A stretch of 64,000 nucleotides of DNA. It comes from Ruegeria halocynthiae. GTDB taxonomy: Bacteria; Pseudomonadota; Alphaproteobacteria; Rhodobacterales; Rhodobacteraceae. The number at the start of each line of letters is the position of its first letter. The stretch's first letter is position 1. Of the stretch, positions 16,606-26,011 are shown in pieces. Below the pieces are notes generated by a model. The model saw only the letters and a list, made by a program, of their open reading frames with translations, searched no databases and was not told where the DNA came from. Position numbers and translations under genes: made by a program. The DNA is taken from NCBI RefSeq assembly GCF_900106805.1, contig NZ_FNNP01000005.1, positions 162,027 to 226,026 of the forward strand. The letters are read 5' to 3'.

Positions 16606-17610
16606 ATGTTTCAATTCTGCAGATTTACCGCCACCCGGGCGGTTATGGCGTTGGTCACTCTGGTCATCGTTTCGCTGATCGTTTTTTCGTTGATGGAGCT
16701 GGTGCCCGGTGACTGCGCCGAGCGCTATTTGGCGTATAAGAACACCCAAGGTTCTGCGATCACTGTTGCAGATGTTGCAGCAGAACGCGCCCGGCTGGGG
16801 CTGGATCAACCATTCCTGACCAGATGGGCCACGTGGTTGTCCGGGGCGTTTCGCGGTGATTTCGGCGAAAGCTGTATTCTACGGGTCAACATCGCGCAGT
16901 TGTTGGGTGACAAGTTCTGGCTGTCGCTGTGGATCTGCCTGGGCGCATTGACTCTGGCTTATGCCATTGCGATCCCTGTCGGTATTATTTCAGCCGCCTC
17001 ACGCAATGCGGCGCTGAACAACTCGCTGCGGATCGTCAGCTATCTGGGTCTGGCGATGCCGAACTTCCTGCTGGCCCTGATGGTGATGCTGGTTTCGACC
17101 GTCTATTTCGGCGAAACGCTGACGGGCTTGTTTTCACCCGAATATAAAGAAGCGCCCTGGTCATGGGGCAAATTCGTGGACTTGCTGAAACATGCCTGGC
17201 TGCCGATCTTTATTCTGGGATGGTCAGCCACCGCCTTTGCTTTGCAGACCGTCCGCGCGCTGATGTCGGATGAGATCGGCAAGCTTTACGTCACGGCTGC
17301 TGCTGCGCGGGGCATCTATGGCCGCCGCCTGCTGTGGCGCTATCCGGCCCGTCACGCACTGGGGCCGATCGTCAACAGCCTTGGCTTTGACCTGAACCGG
17401 ATTTTCAACGAACTGCCCATCGTGGCGCTGATCTTGACTTTGACTGAAGCCGGGGCGCTGTTGCTTGAAGCGTTGGCGCGATCCAATGACCAGCAACTTG
17501 CCGGGGCCATCATATTTCTGCTGACGGCATCGATCGTGACGTTGAATTTCTTCACCGACATTCTGCTTGCGGCCATCGATCCGCGCGTCCGCAATAGTAT
17601 CCTCAGGTGA
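16606..17610 (+). CDS. Peptide-family ABC transporter permease (DppB/OppB type)
   Basis: This 334-residue inner-membrane protein has an N-terminal helix (about residues 9-29) and a BPD_transp_1 domain with five further helices. The coupling loop is in LYVTAAAARGIYGRRLLWRY near residues 225-245, and the family start pattern VPGDCAERY..ARLGLDQPF is present. It is one half of the transmembrane pore of the importer whose binding protein precedes it. Its stop lies five bases before the partner permease start at 17615. Confidence 0.92.
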   Translation: MFQFCRFTATRAVMALVTLVIVSLIVFSLMELVPGDCAERYLAYKNTQGSAITVADVAAERARLGLDQPFLTRWATWLSGAFRGDFGESCILRVNIAQLLGDKFWLSLWICLGALTLAYAIAIPVGIISAASRNAALNNSLRIVSYLGLAMPNFLLALMVMLVSTVYFGETLTGLFSPEYKEAPWSWGKFVDLLKHAWLPIFILGWSATAFALQTVRALMSDEIGKLYVTAAAARGIYGRRLLWRYPARHALGPIVNSLGFDLNRIFNELPIVALILTLTEAGALLLEALARSNDQQLAGAIIFLLTASIVTLNFFTDILLAAIDPRVRNSILR

Positions 17611-17614
17611 CCAG

Positions 17615-18745
17615 ATGACCGCGAGCTCCACCAACCAACAGGCAAAAGAAGCCTATTTCACCGCCTCACAGCGACAGCTGATCTGGGCAAGATTCAAGAG
17701 ACAGCGTGCAGCCATGGTTGCTGCATCGGTTCTGGTCGTGTTGATCCTGTCGGGTATTTTCGCACCATTCCTATCCCCCTACGATCCAACGGCCGCAGGG
17801 CGTGACAAAGATTATCTGAACGGCGCACCTCAAATCCCGAAATTCTGCGACAAGAATGGCTGCTCGGTCCGACCGTTCCTGCATGGTGTGACCCGCGAAC
17901 GCTCGCTGGCGACGAATTTCCGCTGGGTTGAGACGGTTAACGAGGACGAACGCAGATATATCCAGTTCTTTGTGAGGGGCGACAAATACAAGCTGTTCGG
18001 CTTCATACCCGGTGACATCCACCTGTTTGGTGCCGATGAGGGGTATGTTCATCTGTTCGGAACCGACAGTGCAGGCAAGGATATCTTCAGTCGAACGCTG
18101 CACGCGGTTTGGACGTCGTTGCAGGTCGGAACACTCGGGGTCATGATCTCGTTCGTGCTGGCGCTCGCGATTGGCGGAGTTGCCGGATATTATGGCGGTA
18201 TGGTGGATAGCGTGATCCAGATGATCACCGATGCGATCCGAACGGTTCCTGCCATCCCCCTATTTATGGCGATTGCGGCCTTCATCCCGCCGGAATGGTC
18301 GGCTGAAACCAGGTTCTTTGTCATCACCGCCATTTTGGGACTGGTCGGCTGGCCCACGCTGGCACGACGTGTGCGCACCCATCTGCTGACGGAACGCAAT
18401 CAGGAATATGTGCTTGCGGCAAAGCTATGTGGTGCATCGCCGGGGCACATCATCCGGCGTCATCTGCTGCCCAGTTTCACCAGCTATATCATCGTCGATC
18501 TGGTGATCTCATTTCCCTACATGGTGCTCAGCGAGACCGCGCTCAGCTTTATTGGATTGGGGCTAAAAGATCCGGTCAACTCGTTGGGTGTGATGCTGCA
18601 GAATGTGACCAAGGCGGATGTTCTGCTGAACTACCAATGGTATTTCATCCCGGTCATCTTTTTCGTCGTGCTTGTGATGTCTTTTGTGTTCGTCGGCGAT
18701 GGTCTGCGTGATGCGGCTGACCCCTATTCGGAGACCCGCAAATGA
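17615..18745 (+). CDS. Peptide-family ABC transporter permease (DppC/OppC type)
   Basis: This 376-residue permease is the second pore subunit. I use ATG 17615, just after the upstream stop; a start 48 bases earlier would overlap the preceding gene and add an unlikely basic tail. It has a long periplasmic insertion between the first helix and the transport domain (about residues 60-165), longer than in OppC and typical of transporters with long binding proteins such as AgpC. The coupling loop is EYVLAAKLCGASPGHIIRRH. It overlaps the next gene in ATGA. Confidence 0.9.
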   Translation: MTASSTNQQAKEAYFTASQRQLIWARFKRQRAAMVAASVLVVLILSGIFAPFLSPYDPTAAGRDKDYLNGAPQIPKFCDKNGCSVRPFLHGVTRERSLATNFRWVETVNEDERRYIQFFVRGDKYKLFGFIPGDIHLFGADEGYVHLFGTDSAGKDIFSRTLHAVWTSLQVGTLGVMISFVLALAIGGVAGYYGGMVDSVIQMITDAIRTVPAIPLFMAIAAFIPPEWSAETRFFVITAILGLVGWPTLARRVRTHLLTERNQEYVLAAKLCGASPGHIIRRHLLPSFTSYIIVDLVISFPYMVLSETALSFIGLGLKDPVNSLGVMLQNVTKADVLLNYQWYFIPVIFFVVLVMSFVFVGDGLRDAADPYSETRK

Positions 18746-19740
18746 GCTTGATTGACGTCAAGAACCTGTCCGTCCAGTTCAAAACCGATGAAGGGTTGAT
18801 CACAGCGGTTGAGGACGTCTCGTTCTCATTGGCACCGGGTGAGGTTCTGGGGCTGGTCGGCGAAAGCGGATCAGGGAAATCGGTGACCGCAAAGTCGATG
18901 ATGAAGCTAAACCCTCCAAACGCGATCTATGCTCCGGAATGCCGGATCGATCTGCATTTGGACAGCGGACCGGTTGATGTGATGGCTCTGAAGCGGCCCC
19001 GAGACATGGAGATTGTGCGCGGCGGGGCGATCAGCATGATCTTTCAGGAACCGATGGCCAGCTTTGCCCCGGCCATTACCATCGGCAAGCAGATGGTCGA
19101 ACAATTGCTGATCCATACGGATTTGAACAAGAAGCAGGCCAAAGACCTGTCCATCGAAATGCTGGATCGGGTAGGCATCCTTGAACCGGCAACCCGGTTC
19201 AACCAGTATGCGTTCGAACTGTCGGGCGGGATGCGTCAACGGGCGATGATCGCCATGGCGCTTTCGACCAAGCCTAAGCTGCTGATCGCGGACGAACCGA
19301 CAACGGCGCTGGACGTGACCATTCAGGCGCAGGTTTTGGATTTGATGAAGGATCTGGTGGCCGAGTTCGGCATGGGTATCGTCTTTATCACCCATGACCT
19401 GAGCGTCGTCGCCCAGACCGCCGACCGTGTTGCAGTGATGTATCTGGGGCGGATCATGGAAAGCGGCCCGGTGCGCGAAGTGATCCGTCACCCGGCCCAC
19501 GCCTATACGCGCGGGCTGCTGAACGCGCTGCCCAAACTCGATGATCTGGACGCACCGCTGACCCCGATCCCCGGCGACATCCCCTCGCCGTTAGAGCGGC
19601 CATCAGGTTGCGTGTTCCATCCGCGTAACCCGGAACTAAAACCCGGATCGCGGTATGAGACGGAGCGCCCGCCCCTGACCGAAGTCAGCCCCGGTCATTT
19701 CGCAGCCATTTTCCCAGAAGACGTACCCGGCCAGCCATGA
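18742..19740 (+). CDS. Peptide-family ABC transporter ATPase (DppD/OppD type)
   Basis: This 332-residue ATPase has Walker A GESGSGKSVTAKS, signature LSGGMRQRAMIA, Walker B LLIADEPTTALDVT and switch FITHDLSVVAQ. The C-terminal oligopeptide-transporter domain ends in GCVFHPRNPELKPG; in many OppD/DppD proteins this part carries a cysteine-rich Fe-S site, of which only one cysteine remains here. It overlaps both neighbours by four bases, so the ABC subunits are translated in a coupled row. Confidence 0.93.
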   Translation: MSLIDVKNLSVQFKTDEGLITAVEDVSFSLAPGEVLGLVGESGSGKSVTAKSMMKLNPPNAIYAPECRIDLHLDSGPVDVMALKRPRDMEIVRGGAISMIFQEPMASFAPAITIGKQMVEQLLIHTDLNKKQAKDLSIEMLDRVGILEPATRFNQYAFELSGGMRQRAMIAMALSTKPKLLIADEPTTALDVTIQAQVLDLMKDLVAEFGMGIVFITHDLSVVAQTADRVAVMYLGRIMESGPVREVIRHPAHAYTRGLLNALPKLDDLDAPLTPIPGDIPSPLERPSGCVFHPRNPELKPGSRYETERPPLTEVSPGHFAAIFPEDVPGQP

Positions 19741-20558
19741 CAAATGCATTGATCAAAACAGAAAACCTGTCGGTCGAATTTCCCCTTGGTGGTGGGTTGT
19801 TCAACAAACGCACGTTGAAGGCGGTCGACAATGTATCGATCGAAATCCCGCAGGGTGCTTTTGTCGGCGTGGTCGGCGAGTCCGGCTCGGGCAAGACAAC
19901 ACTTGGCCGCGCACTGCTGAATGCGGTTCCCATCACCAGCGGTAGCGCAAGCTATGACGATGGAGAAGAGCAGTTCGATCTGACCAAAATGTCAGCCACG
20001 GATCTCAAGGCTTATCGCCGCCGGGCTCAGCTGATTTTTCAGGACCCGTACGCTGCGCTGAGCCCCCGGATGACCGTGCGCGACATCATCGCCGAACCGC
20101 TGGATGTGATGGGTCTGACCGCATCGCGCGAGGAAACCGATACGCGGGTGCGCGAGATTGCAGCCAAATGCCGTCTGAACCTGGAACATCTGCGCCGCTA
20201 TCCGCACGCGTTTTCAGGCGGTCAGCGTCAGCGGATTTCAATCGCCCGGGCACTGGCCTGCAACCCGCGTTTCGTGGTTGCTGATGAATGTGTGGCGGCG
20301 TTGGATGTATCGATTCAGGCAGATATCCTGAACCTGCTGAAATCGCTCCAGCATGACATGGGCCTGACCTTCATGTTCATCAGTCACGATCTGTCAGTTG
20401 TGGCTCATACCTGTGATTTTGTGGTTGTGATGTATCATGGTAAAATCGTCGAAAGCGCCCCAACGCGAGAGCTGTTTGCGGCGCCGAAGCAGGACTATAC
20501 CAAGCGCTTGCTAGACGCGATCCCATCGCTTGACCCCGATCACCGAATACGCGCCTGA
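19737..20558 (+). CDS. Peptide-family ABC transporter ATPase (DppF/OppF type)
   Basis: This 273-residue second ATPase forms a heterodimer with the preceding one. It has Walker A GESGSGKTTLG, signature FSGGQRQRISIA and switch FISHDLSVVAHTCD. Walker B reads FVVADECVAALD, where a cysteine replaces the usual proline after the catalytic glutamate; the glutamate itself is kept. It lacks most of the C-terminal extension seen in longer OppF proteins. It is the last gene of the unit starting with the DeoR regulator. Confidence 0.92.
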   Translation: MTNALIKTENLSVEFPLGGGLFNKRTLKAVDNVSIEIPQGAFVGVVGESGSGKTTLGRALLNAVPITSGSASYDDGEEQFDLTKMSATDLKAYRRRAQLIFQDPYAALSPRMTVRDIIAEPLDVMGLTASREETDTRVREIAAKCRLNLEHLRRYPHAFSGGQRQRISIARALACNPRFVVADECVAALDVSIQADILNLLKSLQHDMGLTFMFISHDLSVVAHTCDFVVVMYHGKIVESAPTRELFAAPKQDYTKRLLDAIPSLDPDHRIRA

Positions 20559-20612
20559 CCATCCGCTGCTGCACTGAGAGATGGGTCGCACCAAGGGCAA
20601 AAGCCTGCATTA

Positions 20613-21710
20613 TCAGGGTGTACTGACCTGCGCCTGACCAGTTTCGGTCAGAACGATCTCGGTTGCGCCGTCGGTGCTGCGTTCGCTGGGCGGCACGAGA
20701 ACATCGATGCCGGGCCGGTCGGGTCCAAAGGTGCTGCTGACCCGGCGGACCGAGCTGAGAATGGACAGCAATGCCGGCGAGGTTGCGGCCACAAAGTGCG
20801 ATGAACCCGCATCGCTGTTGAAAGCGGTCGTGTCGATGACATTGATCGGATATTTGGCCAACGAATCGACCGAACTGATATTACCCAGTCTTTCGCTATC
20901 GGCCGTACCACGCAGACGGGCCGAAACATTCAGGATCTTGTCCTTCTTCGATACCATCACCACAAACGGGTCGGGCGGTTCCTTGATGCTGTTCATCTGC
21001 GAACGGAACAGATCTACATCCAGATCGGGCGAGATCAGGATAACCCCTTCGATGTTGCGGTTCGACCAGCCGGGTTCGCGCAATTCAGCCTGCCGCATCA
21101 TCTCCATCGACAGGGCGCCGCCCATCGAATGCGCGATTAGGATGACCCGTTTGACGCCAGATGACCGTAAAAAGCGGATGGTTTGCTCCAGCCCGTCACG
21201 TGCGAACAGCATACTGTCCAGATCGTAGGCATATCCGATCCCACGGGCCTGACTGGGCCACGAATAGATCAATATCGTTCCGGGGATACCGATGTCATGG
21301 CTCAGTTGTGCCGCCCGAAACGCGGTTTCGGTCTGCGTAGCGTTATAGCCGTGAACAAAGATCACCACATCATCCACACCGTGCAACCGTGACTTCAAAT
21401 CCTGACGGCCCGAGAATTCGGTGACATCGGCCAAGACAAACTGTTTTTTCGGATTTGGATTTGCGTAAGAGAACTCAAGTGTTCCGGGCGTATGCGTCGG
21501 AGGAATCGAAACGGTCAGCTCGAGATATCGCAACGCCTCGGCACGCTTTGACCCGTAAGAGCCATCACCCTCACGCGCACGGGTTGTGGCGGCAAAGACT
21601 GTGGCAGGGGTTCCGACCTTCAGAGCTTCGGGTGTGATTTCGGTTATAGTCCGGTCCGCACAGGCGCTCAGCAGACACAGGCTTGCGATAATGATCAGAT
21701 AACGTAGCAC
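20613..21710 (-). CDS. Alpha/beta hydrolase lipoprotein, DUF900 family
   Basis: This 365-residue protein begins with a lipoprotein signal (LLSAC, lipid-modified Cys17). The hydrolase core shows VVIFVHGYNATQTETAFRAA, the nucleophile elbow AHSMGGA and a late histidine in SSHFVAATSP. This matches COG4782/DUF900, envelope-anchored esterase-like proteins whose substrates are mostly unknown. It is transcribed in the same direction as hslU but 97 bases away, with no shared function apparent. It converges on the ABC transporter operon. Confidence 0.82.
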   Translation of the reverse strand: MLRYLIIIASLCLLSACADRTITEITPEALKVGTPATVFAATTRAREGDGSYGSKRAEALRYLELTVSIPPTHTPGTLEFSYANPNPKKQFVLADVTEFSGRQDLKSRLHGVDDVVIFVHGYNATQTETAFRAAQLSHDIGIPGTILIYSWPSQARGIGYAYDLDSMLFARDGLEQTIRFLRSSGVKRVILIAHSMGGALSMEMMRQAELREPGWSNRNIEGVILISPDLDVDLFRSQMNSIKEPPDPFVVMVSKKDKILNVSARLRGTADSERLGNISSVDSLAKYPINVIDTTAFNSDAGSSHFVAATSPALLSILSSVRRVSSTFGPDRPGIDVLVPPSERSTDGATEIVLTETGQAQVSTP

Positions 21711-21807
21711 GGTCTGCCTCTATGCAGTTACAGTGCTACGCTACCTTATTTCCCCGCTGCGTCCAGTCTGTGAACGCGATTGATCGGCGATATTCCGGCT
21801 GGTTTTG

Positions 21808-23115
21808 TTACAAAACGTAACGGCTGAGATCTGTTGATTTTGTCAACTCACCCAGATTGTCGTCCACAAAGCCCGCATCAACGGTGATCTCAGAACCCGC
21901 CTGGTCGGGTGCGGTGAACGAAAGCTCTTCGAATACGCGCTCCATCACCGTATAGAGCCGCCGCGCACCGATATTTTCAATGCTTTGGTTCACATCCGCC
22001 GCAATACGGGCCAGAGCCGCGATACCGTCTTCGGTGAAGCTGACGGTGACCTCTTCGGTGCCCATCAAGGCGGTATACTGGAGAGTCAGCGCGTTGTCGG
22101 TCTCAGTCAGGATACGAACGAAATCCTCTTCGGTCAGGGCGCGCAGTTCCACGCGGATCGGCAGACGGCCCTGAAGCTCTGGCAGCAGGTCCGAGGGCTT
22201 GGCGATATGAAATGCGCCTGACGCGATGAACAGGATGTGGTCGGTTTTTACCGGACCATGCTTGGTGCTGACGGTGGTGCCTTCGATCAGAGGCAGAAGG
22301 TCACGCTGCACCCCTTCCCGGCTGACATCGCCGCCGCGCGCGTCCGAGCGCGCGCATACTTTGTCAATCTCATCCAGAAACACGATGCCGTTCTGTTCGA
22401 CCGATTCCAACGCGATGCGATTGACAGTCTCATCATCCAACAGCTTATCGGCTTCTTCCCCGATCAGCGCCTCATAGCTCTCGGCGACGGTCACGCGTTT
22501 CTTGACGGTGCGCCCGCCGAAGGCTTTGCCGAAGATATCACCCAGGTTCATCATCCCCATCTGGCCGCCGGGTTGGCCTGGAATGTCGAACATCGGCATG
22601 GGGTTCGAGGTGTCGGACAGCTCCAGTTCTATCTCGGTATCGTCCAACTCACCGGTTTTGAGCTTCTTGCGGAACATCTCGCGCGTTGCCTCACGGGCGT
22701 CAGTCCCTGCGATGGCCTCAATCACGCGATCTTCGGCAGCTTGGTGGGCGCGGGCTTTGACATCCTCGCGCATGAAGTCGCGGGTCTGCAGGATTGCGGC
22801 ATCAGCCAGATCGCGCACGATCTGTTCCACGTCACGGCCGACATAGCCGACCTCGGTGAACTTGGTGGCTTCGACCTTGATGAACGGTGCGCGGGCGAGC
22901 TTGGCCAGACGGCGGCTGATTTCGGTTTTACCAACACCGGTGGGGCCGATCATCAGGATGTTCTTGGGATAAACCTCATCGCGGATATCATCCGGCAGCT
23001 GCTTGCGTCGCCAGCGGTTACGCAGGGCGACGGCCACGGCGCGCTTGGCACCCTTCTGACCGATGATGAAACGGTCAAGTTCCGAGACAATCTCGCGCGG
23101 GGTCAGGTCGGTCAA
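21808..23115 (-). CDS. hslU: ATP-dependent protease ATPase subunit HslU
   Basis: This 435-residue AAA+ unfoldase feeds proteins into the HslV peptidase. It begins with [16 protein letters not shown], has Walker A GPTGVGKT at residues 57-64, the Walker B core [10 protein letters not shown], the I-domain between them (about 110-235) and the arginine-finger region GRLPIRVEL. The C-terminal tail LSRYVL is the one that inserts into HslV. Length is normal. The hslV gene is not adjacent: an MFS gene on the opposite strand lies between the two. Confidence 0.97.
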   Translation of the reverse strand: MTDLTPREIVSELDRFIIGQKGAKRAVAVALRNRWRRKQLPDDIRDEVYPKNILMIGPTGVGKTEISRRLAKLARAPFIKVEATKFTEVGYVGRDVEQIVRDLADAAILQTRDFMREDVKARAHQAAEDRVIEAIAGTDAREATREMFRKKLKTGELDDTEIELELSDTSNPMPMFDIPGQPGGQMGMMNLGDIFGKAFGGRTVKKRVTVAESYEALIGEEADKLLDDETVNRIALESVEQNGIVFLDEIDKVCARSDARGGDVSREGVQRDLLPLIEGTTVSTKHGPVKTDHILFIASGAFHIAKPSDLLPELQGRLPIRVELRALTEEDFVRILTETDNALTLQYTALMGTEEVTVSFTEDGIAALARIAADVNQSIENIGARRLYTVMERVFEELSFTAPDQAGSEITVDAGFVDDNLGELTKSTDLSRYVL

Positions 23116-23306
23116 GGCGCAGTCCTTTCGGTCGGCATGGCTAAACTTGGGCTTAGGTAGTTATGCAACGGGCGAAAACAACCAAGCTCTTCTCATTGAC
23201 AGCGTTGGTTAGCAACGCCCCATCCGGTTTGCAAATGCTTTCCATAGGTGAAACGCGCGCCCTCTGATACTGTATTATCAAGGTGTTGCGGGACCGGAGT
23301 GTAAAG

Positions 23307-24548
23307 ATGTCGAAAATAGCCAAGATCACCCTGCTGTTTGTTGTCTTTGTCGACCTGATAGGGCAAGGGCTGGTCTTTCCCATCATCAACTCTCTGATCA
23401 TGGAAACAAAGTCGGGTTTTCTGCCTGAAAGCACGGCCATGGGGACCCGGCATTTCTACTATGGCTTGGTGATTGGGTGTTTTTTCCTGTCGTGGTTTCT
23501 GGGGGTGGTCTATGTCTCGAAAGTCTCGGATTCCATCGGGCGTAAGAACGCCCTTCTGGTGTGTTTGACCGGGGCACTTGTTGGCTATGCCCTGACCATT
23601 GCTGCGCTTTACCTCAACAGCCTTCTTCTGCTGATTGTTGGCCGATCGATCACCGGGTTTACCGCGGGCAACCAACCTATTGCACAAGCGGCGATGATCG
23701 ATGGCAGCACCGATGCTGCGGACCGTGACCGGAACATGGGCTACATCGTGACAGGAGTCAGCTTCGGCCTTGTTGGCGGTCCGATTATCGGCGCGGTCCT
23801 ATCCGATACCGCCTTGCTGGGAAGTGTTGCGACGTTGAAAACGCCCTTTTACGGGGCGTTTGTTCTGGTCCTGATCGCAATCTTCCTTGTGACCACTTTC
23901 TTCAAGGACACCAGAACCGAACGCGAACCCTTTGTCTTCCGCCCGCGGGACATTACCGATGGCCTGATTGCGGTGAGAGACCACCCATTGGTTCTGAAAA
24001 TCATGCCGGTCTATGCGCTGTTCATGATCGCCAACGTTACCTTCTATGTGTTCGTCGACAACTTTCTGACCAGCGCCTGGGGCTACGGCGTGATCGGAGG
24101 TAGCATGGCAATGGTGGTGATCGGCATTGCACTGGCCTTTTCCAGCACGTTCCTCGTGAAGCCCGCCCAAGAAAGGTTCAGCAAGCACCAGATCATCTAC
24201 GTCTCGCTGGTAATAATGGTGATCTGCGGATTTGGTTTCGCCTTCAGCCCCAGCGGTGTATTGAGCTATGTGCCGGTCTTCTTCTTCTATTTCTTCTTTG
24301 GCGTGTCCTACCCGACGCTGCTGGGCCTGTTCTCATCCAGCGTCAGCGAGACCGATCAGGGCTGGGTCATGGGCGTAACCACAGCCGTGTTCTGCCTTGC
24401 GGGCGGTGTCATGTCCCTGATCGGCGGTGGATTGATGAGCATCGACATCCGCCTGCCCTATTACATCGTCATCGTCACGGCCCTGCTGGGCCTGATTGGG
24501 ATGCATATGCGCTGGAAAGGGAAAGAGATCAAAACGCTGTTAGCCTGA
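23307..24548 (+). CDS. MFS transporter
   Basis: This 413-residue protein has about twelve hydrophobic helices and the loop motif KVSDSIGRKNALLV between helices 2 and 3 that marks the major facilitator superfamily (drug or tetracycline type). I use ATG 23307, preceded by GGAG at 23296-23299, rather than an ATG eight codons earlier. Substrate unknown. A short inverted repeat (GCGTTG 23202-23207 / CAACGC 23213-23218) lies in its upstream region. The gene is inserted, in opposite orientation, between hslU and hslV. Confidence 0.9.
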   Translation: MSKIAKITLLFVVFVDLIGQGLVFPIINSLIMETKSGFLPESTAMGTRHFYYGLVIGCFFLSWFLGVVYVSKVSDSIGRKNALLVCLTGALVGYALTIAALYLNSLLLLIVGRSITGFTAGNQPIAQAAMIDGSTDAADRDRNMGYIVTGVSFGLVGGPIIGAVLSDTALLGSVATLKTPFYGAFVLVLIAIFLVTTFFKDTRTEREPFVFRPRDITDGLIAVRDHPLVLKIMPVYALFMIANVTFYVFVDNFLTSAWGYGVIGGSMAMVVIGIALAFSSTFLVKPAQERFSKHQIIYVSLVIMVICGFGFAFSPSGVLSYVPVFFFYFFFGVSYPTLLGLFSSSVSETDQGWVMGVTTAVFCLAGGVMSLIGGGLMSIDIRLPYYIVIVTALLGLIGMHMRWKGKEIKTLLA

Positions 24549-24570
24549 GGCCGTTATGCGTTCCAATTGA

Positions 24571-24615
24571 ATCGAAATACGCTGCCCATCCCTTTGGTCG
24601 AACGCGTATTTCGAT
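24571..24615. repeat. Perfect 12-base inverted repeat between MFS gene and hslV
   Basis: ATCGAAATACGC (24571-24582) and its exact complement GCGTATTTCGAT (24604-24615) are separated by 21 bases. The element sits between the convergent ends of the MFS gene and hslV. It has no T-run, so it is not a textbook terminator; a bidirectional terminator or RNA-stabilising hairpin is possible. Confidence 0.6.
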
Positions 24616-24645
24616 GCATTGTATCTGGATAAAACGCAGAACGTC

Positions 24646-25197
24646 CTAGATCGTCTCGACCGTCAGATTGCCGTTGGTGTAGACGCAGATATCAGCAGCA
24701 ATCGCCATGGCCTCGCGCGCCACGTCTTCGGCGGGCTTGTCGCCGTCCATCATCGCACGCGCTGCAGCAAGGGCAAAGTTGCCACCCGATCCGATGGCGG
24801 CGACGTTGTGTTCAGGCTCAAGCACGTCCCCTGCCCCGGTGATCACGAACAGATCCTTGCCGTCGGTGACGATCAGCATCGCCTCAAGCTTTTGCAGGTA
24901 TTTGTCAGTGCGCCAATCTTTGGCCAACTCGACCGAGGCGCGGGCCAGCTGGCCTGGTGTGGCCTCAAGCTTTACCTCTAGTCGTTCCAGCAGAGTGAAA
25001 GCGTCCGCAGTTGATCCGGCAAACCCGGCGACGATTTCAAACCCACCCGGTGACAGACGGCGCACCTTGCGCGCTGTGCCTTTGATCACAGTCTGGCCCA
25101 GGCTGACTTGCCCGTCCCCGGCGACGACAACCTGCCCGCCCTTCTTGACGCCAATGATGGTAGTGCCGTGCCAGCCGGGAAAATCGCTGTCTGCCAT
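24646..25197 (-). CDS. hslV: ATP-dependent protease peptidase subunit HslV
   Basis: This 183-residue proteasome-like peptidase works with HslU. The start at 25197 is preceded by GGAGG on this strand; longer in-frame extensions are not supported. The mature N-terminus should be Thr12 in [12 protein letters not shown], so an eleven-residue propeptide is removed; this is longer than in E. coli, where the threonine follows the initiator. AGDGQVSLG and [14 protein letters not shown] are typical. It stands alone, with the MFS gene between it and hslU. Confidence 0.96.
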   Translation of the reverse strand: MADSDFPGWHGTTIIGVKKGGQVVVAGDGQVSLGQTVIKGTARKVRRLSPGGFEIVAGFAGSTADAFTLLERLEVKLEATPGQLARASVELAKDWRTDKYLQKLEAMLIVTDGKDLFVITGAGDVLEPEHNVAAIGSGGNFALAAARAMMDGDKPAEDVAREAMAIAADICVYTNGNLTVETI

Positions 25198-25394
25198 GAA
25201 TGCCTCCGTTATCCGTGTTGCCATATATGGGCTGGGCACGGGTTCTGCGCAACCGGTTCTCAGACCTCTCAAAAGATATGCAGAAAATGCAAACCGGGGC
25301 TGTTGAGTCAGCATTTGTGAGACTCAGCCACCGGAGTTACATGAGGCCTACAACCGACAACGGGTCGGCTGTTTCTGTTAAAAGGACTAAGCAC

Positions 25395-25592
25395 ATGGCT
25401 AACGCAATCGCAAAAAACCATGCGCCGCTCGGAGCAGTCACCATCCTGCACGCAGTGGATGCATTCACCCACGCCTTCGAAAATGTTGTCGAATGGTATC
25501 AATCTCGCAAGACCCGCAATGAGCTCGCGCGTCTGAGCGATGAGCAACTTGATGATATCGGCCTGAATCGTGCTGACATCGCCAAGTTCTGA
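25395..25592 (+). CDS. DUF1127 small protein
   Basis: This 65-residue protein ends in the DUF1127 motif: RKTRNELARLSDEQLDDIG followed by LNRADIAKF. DUF1127 proteins are small, often abundant in alphaproteobacteria, and some bind RNA or affect phosphate and stress responses. AAGGAC precedes the ATG. It is divergent from hslV and followed closely by a strong terminator, so it is a single-gene unit. Confidence 0.88.
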   Translation: MANAIAKNHAPLGAVTILHAVDAFTHAFENVVEWYQSRKTRNELARLSDEQLDDIGLNRADIAKF

Positions 25593-25619
25593 TTCAGGAT
25601 CAGAAAGACACGTAAGATG

Positions 25620-25645
25620 AGCCGCTCGCCTGGGCGGCTTTTTCT
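25620..25645 (+). terminator. Rho-independent terminator of the DUF1127 gene
   Basis: AGCCGC (25620-25625) pairs with GCGGCT (25634-25639) and is followed by TTTTTCTTTTT, 27 bases after the stop codon. Confidence 0.85.
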
Positions 25646-25648
25646 TTT

Positions 25649-26011
25649 TCAGCTTTCGACGAATTTATCCGCCAGATCAGGCAGATAGGCCTCGATTGCC
25701 GCGGTCGCTATGACATGCCGGGTACCAGCCTCGGAATCTCGGACATCCAACCCCCCTTTGATTGCCCGGACCGAGGCGCGCCCCCTTGGAAGATCCGAGG
25801 CGACAAGATCACAATCGACTGCTTCGGGCTGCTGCACCCCAATCGTGACCTGAACGCGCATTTCCTCGTGGCTGATGTTCAGTTTGGAGAACAAGGTGAT
25901 CGATGAATGGTGCAGTGCGTCCTGAACGGCGCGGCGCGCGGCTTTGGTGTAATCCTGACCATACAGGTCGTTCCCGGTGCCCATTTCCAATATGATGCGT
26001 TTTTCAGTCAT
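25649..26011 (-). CDS. Lin0512-family protein
   Basis: This 120-residue protein of unknown function matches the Lin0512 family by ILEMGTGNDLYGQDYTKAA, an alpha helix ending in ALHHSSI, VTIGVQQPEAVD and the late GGLDVRD. Family members form small ring-like assemblies with no known reaction. Its start overlaps by four bases (ATGA) the end of the reading frame of a second, broken copy just upstream, so the two arose as a tandem pair and are presumably transcribed together. Confidence 0.82.
   Translation of the reverse strand: MTEKRIILEMGTGNDLYGQDYTKAARRAVQDALHHSSITLFSKLNISHEEMRVQVTIGVQQPEAVDCDLVASDLPRGRASVRAIKGGLDVRDSEAGTRHVIATAAIEAYLPDLADKFVES

Noticed and set aside
21802..21816. GTTTTG-TTA-CAAAAC palindrome at the hslU stop codon
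   Set aside because: The arms are only six bases with a three-base loop and no T-run, so a terminator or operator is not supported.
22237..23160. A 307-codon plus-strand frame inside hslU
   Set aside because: It is a shadow of hslU in another frame; no domain or ribosome site supports it.
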